Shown: positions 29,493 to 29,935 of the stretch, piece by piece
How positions within the stretch are numbered: the stretch's first letter is position 1
Layout of the letters: every line of letters begins with the position of its first letter
Source: JANLTP01 sp031363055
GTDB taxonomy: Bacteria; Pseudomonadota; Gammaproteobacteria; Burkholderiales; Burkholderiaceae_E
DNA: 29,935 nucleotides
Assembly (NCBI GenBank): GCA_031363055.1
Contig: JANLTP010000073.1
Location: 1 to 29,935, forward strand
Direction: 5' to 3'
The notes under the pieces: model-generated
Told to the model about the DNA's origin: nothing
Database searches by the model: none
What the model saw: the letters and a program-made list of their open reading frames with translations, nothing else
Made by a program: the position numbers and the translations under genes

Positions 29493-29528
29493 CACAGCCC
29501 TCCCGGTCACTCGACCGGGAGGGCTGTG
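29493..29528 (-). terminator. Perfect 16-bp hairpin terminator for the edge gene
   Basis: CACAGCCCTCCCGGTC (29493-29508) and its exact complement (29513-29528) flank a 4-base loop. On the minus strand the hairpin is followed by TCATTTTGG, a short T-rich run. It lies 19 bp past the stop of the partial gene at 29548, so it would terminate that gene and insulate the pseudopilin operon. Confidence 0.8.
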
Positions 29529-29547
29529 GGCGACGCGGGTGCCGCGA

Positions 29548-29935
29548 CTACGGCTTGATCAGCGGCTTGACCTGCTCGGGCACGGCAAACGCCGACTCAG
29601 GCGCGCCGTTGATGACCACGTCTTGGATCGACATGATCATGGTCTGCGGTCCCATGGTCTGGGTCATCTTCGTCGCGATCAGGACACCGCCGAACCTCTT
29701 GTAGTCTGAAACGGCCTGGCTGACCTGTATGGTACCGCCCTGGGCAACTATCGTGGAAGAGGAGCCCACGATGAGCCCCGTCTTCGCGGAAAACACGGAG
29801 CGTGATTCCATGCCGGTCGACTTCTTGACCATCTTGACGATGTAGGCTTTGTCGCCGTTAACCGTGGTGTCGCCGACTGTTTCCATCGATGTGAACCGGT
29901 CTGCGGTGTACAACATGCTGGCATAGAAGTCAGCG
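29548..29935 (-). CDS. Partial exported lipid/lipoprotein-binding-like protein (LolA-like fold), 5' end beyond window
   Basis: The frame is open from the right edge (residues ADFYASMLYTADRF) to a TAG at 29548-29550, giving about 128 C-terminal residues. The pattern GDTTVNGDKAYIVKMVKKS, RSVFSAKTGLIVGSSS, SDYKRFGGVLIATKMTQTMG and FAVPEQVKPLIK is that of beta-strand-rich domains found at the end of LolA-like or M16-peptidase-associated exported proteins. There YK-x-GG/V-LIATKMTQT corresponds to the common phrase in which the substrate change is compared with the starting state. I cannot assign a function. It is followed by a perfect hairpin terminator. Confidence 0.6.
   Translation of the reverse strand, partial: ADFYASMLYTADRFTSMETVGDTTVNGDKAYIVKMVKKSTGMESRSVFSAKTGLIVGSSSTIVAQGGTIQVSQAVSDYKRFGGVLIATKMTQTMGPQTMIMSIQDVVINGAPESAFAVPEQVKPLIKP

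Overview
The window looks like a GC-rich proteobacterial chromosome segment, most likely a betaproteobacterium (Burkholderiales-like). This is an inference from family content: an orphan Bug/TctC-type binding protein, an aryl-polyene-type fatty acid synthase cluster with LolA and MMPL export proteins, GspH/I/J-type pseudopilins and Sec/lipobox signals. No rRNA, tRNA, CRISPR array, transposase or integrase was seen.

Layout. (1) 1-1374, minus strand: a probable metal-handling operon (DUF2946 protein, outer-membrane barrel-like protein, heavy-metal-associated domain protein cut by the window edge) behind a strong sigma70-like promoter. (2) 1474-2234: a DUF433/DUF5615 toxin-antitoxin pair whose toxin looks degenerate. 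(3) 2247-9177, plus strand: an SRPBCC protein, then a complete hydantoin-utilisation operon (D-hydantoinase, D-carbamoylase, a four-gene amino-acid-type ABC importer, Asp/Glu/hydantoin racemase). Together these could import racemic 5-substituted hydantoins and convert them to D-amino acids. (4) 9167-11577, minus strand: a lipid-anchored SGNH hydrolase with a long Ser/Thr linker and a membrane acyltransferase. (5) 11889-25030, plus strand: a 15-gene aryl-polyene-like cluster with mostly 1-8 bp overlaps: ACP, COG4648 membrane protein, acyl-ACP ligase, dehydratase, LPLAT acyltransferase, LolA-like carrier, MMPL exporter, lipoprotein alpha/beta hydrolase, NodB deacetylase, methyltransferase, ketosynthase, chain-length-factor-like KS, second dehydratase, ketoreductase, and a proteasome-like Anbu peptidase whose start overlaps the ketoreductase stop. 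(6) 25067-28000: GST, orphan Bug protein, and a PIN/ribbon-helix-helix toxin-antitoxin pair with a palindromic operator. (7) 28024-29935, minus strand: three pseudopilin-like genes (the last fused to a four-cysteine module), a perfect hairpin terminator, and a truncated gene at the edge.

The most unusual signal is not a gene. Gene junctions across the window carry short degenerate tandem arrays whose unit sequence and period differ each time (7, 9, 12, 14, 15, 16, 16 and 20 bp). At the same-strand junctions the array begins at, and includes, the stop codon of the upstream reading frame; in one case removing the array restores an exact 4-bp stop/start overlap. Similar 12-bp arrays sit in frame inside two genes of the polyene-like cluster. 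The second notable signal is the cluster itself: it lacks several usual aryl polyene genes, has gained a deacetylase and a lipoprotein hydrolase, and is translationally coupled to Anbu.
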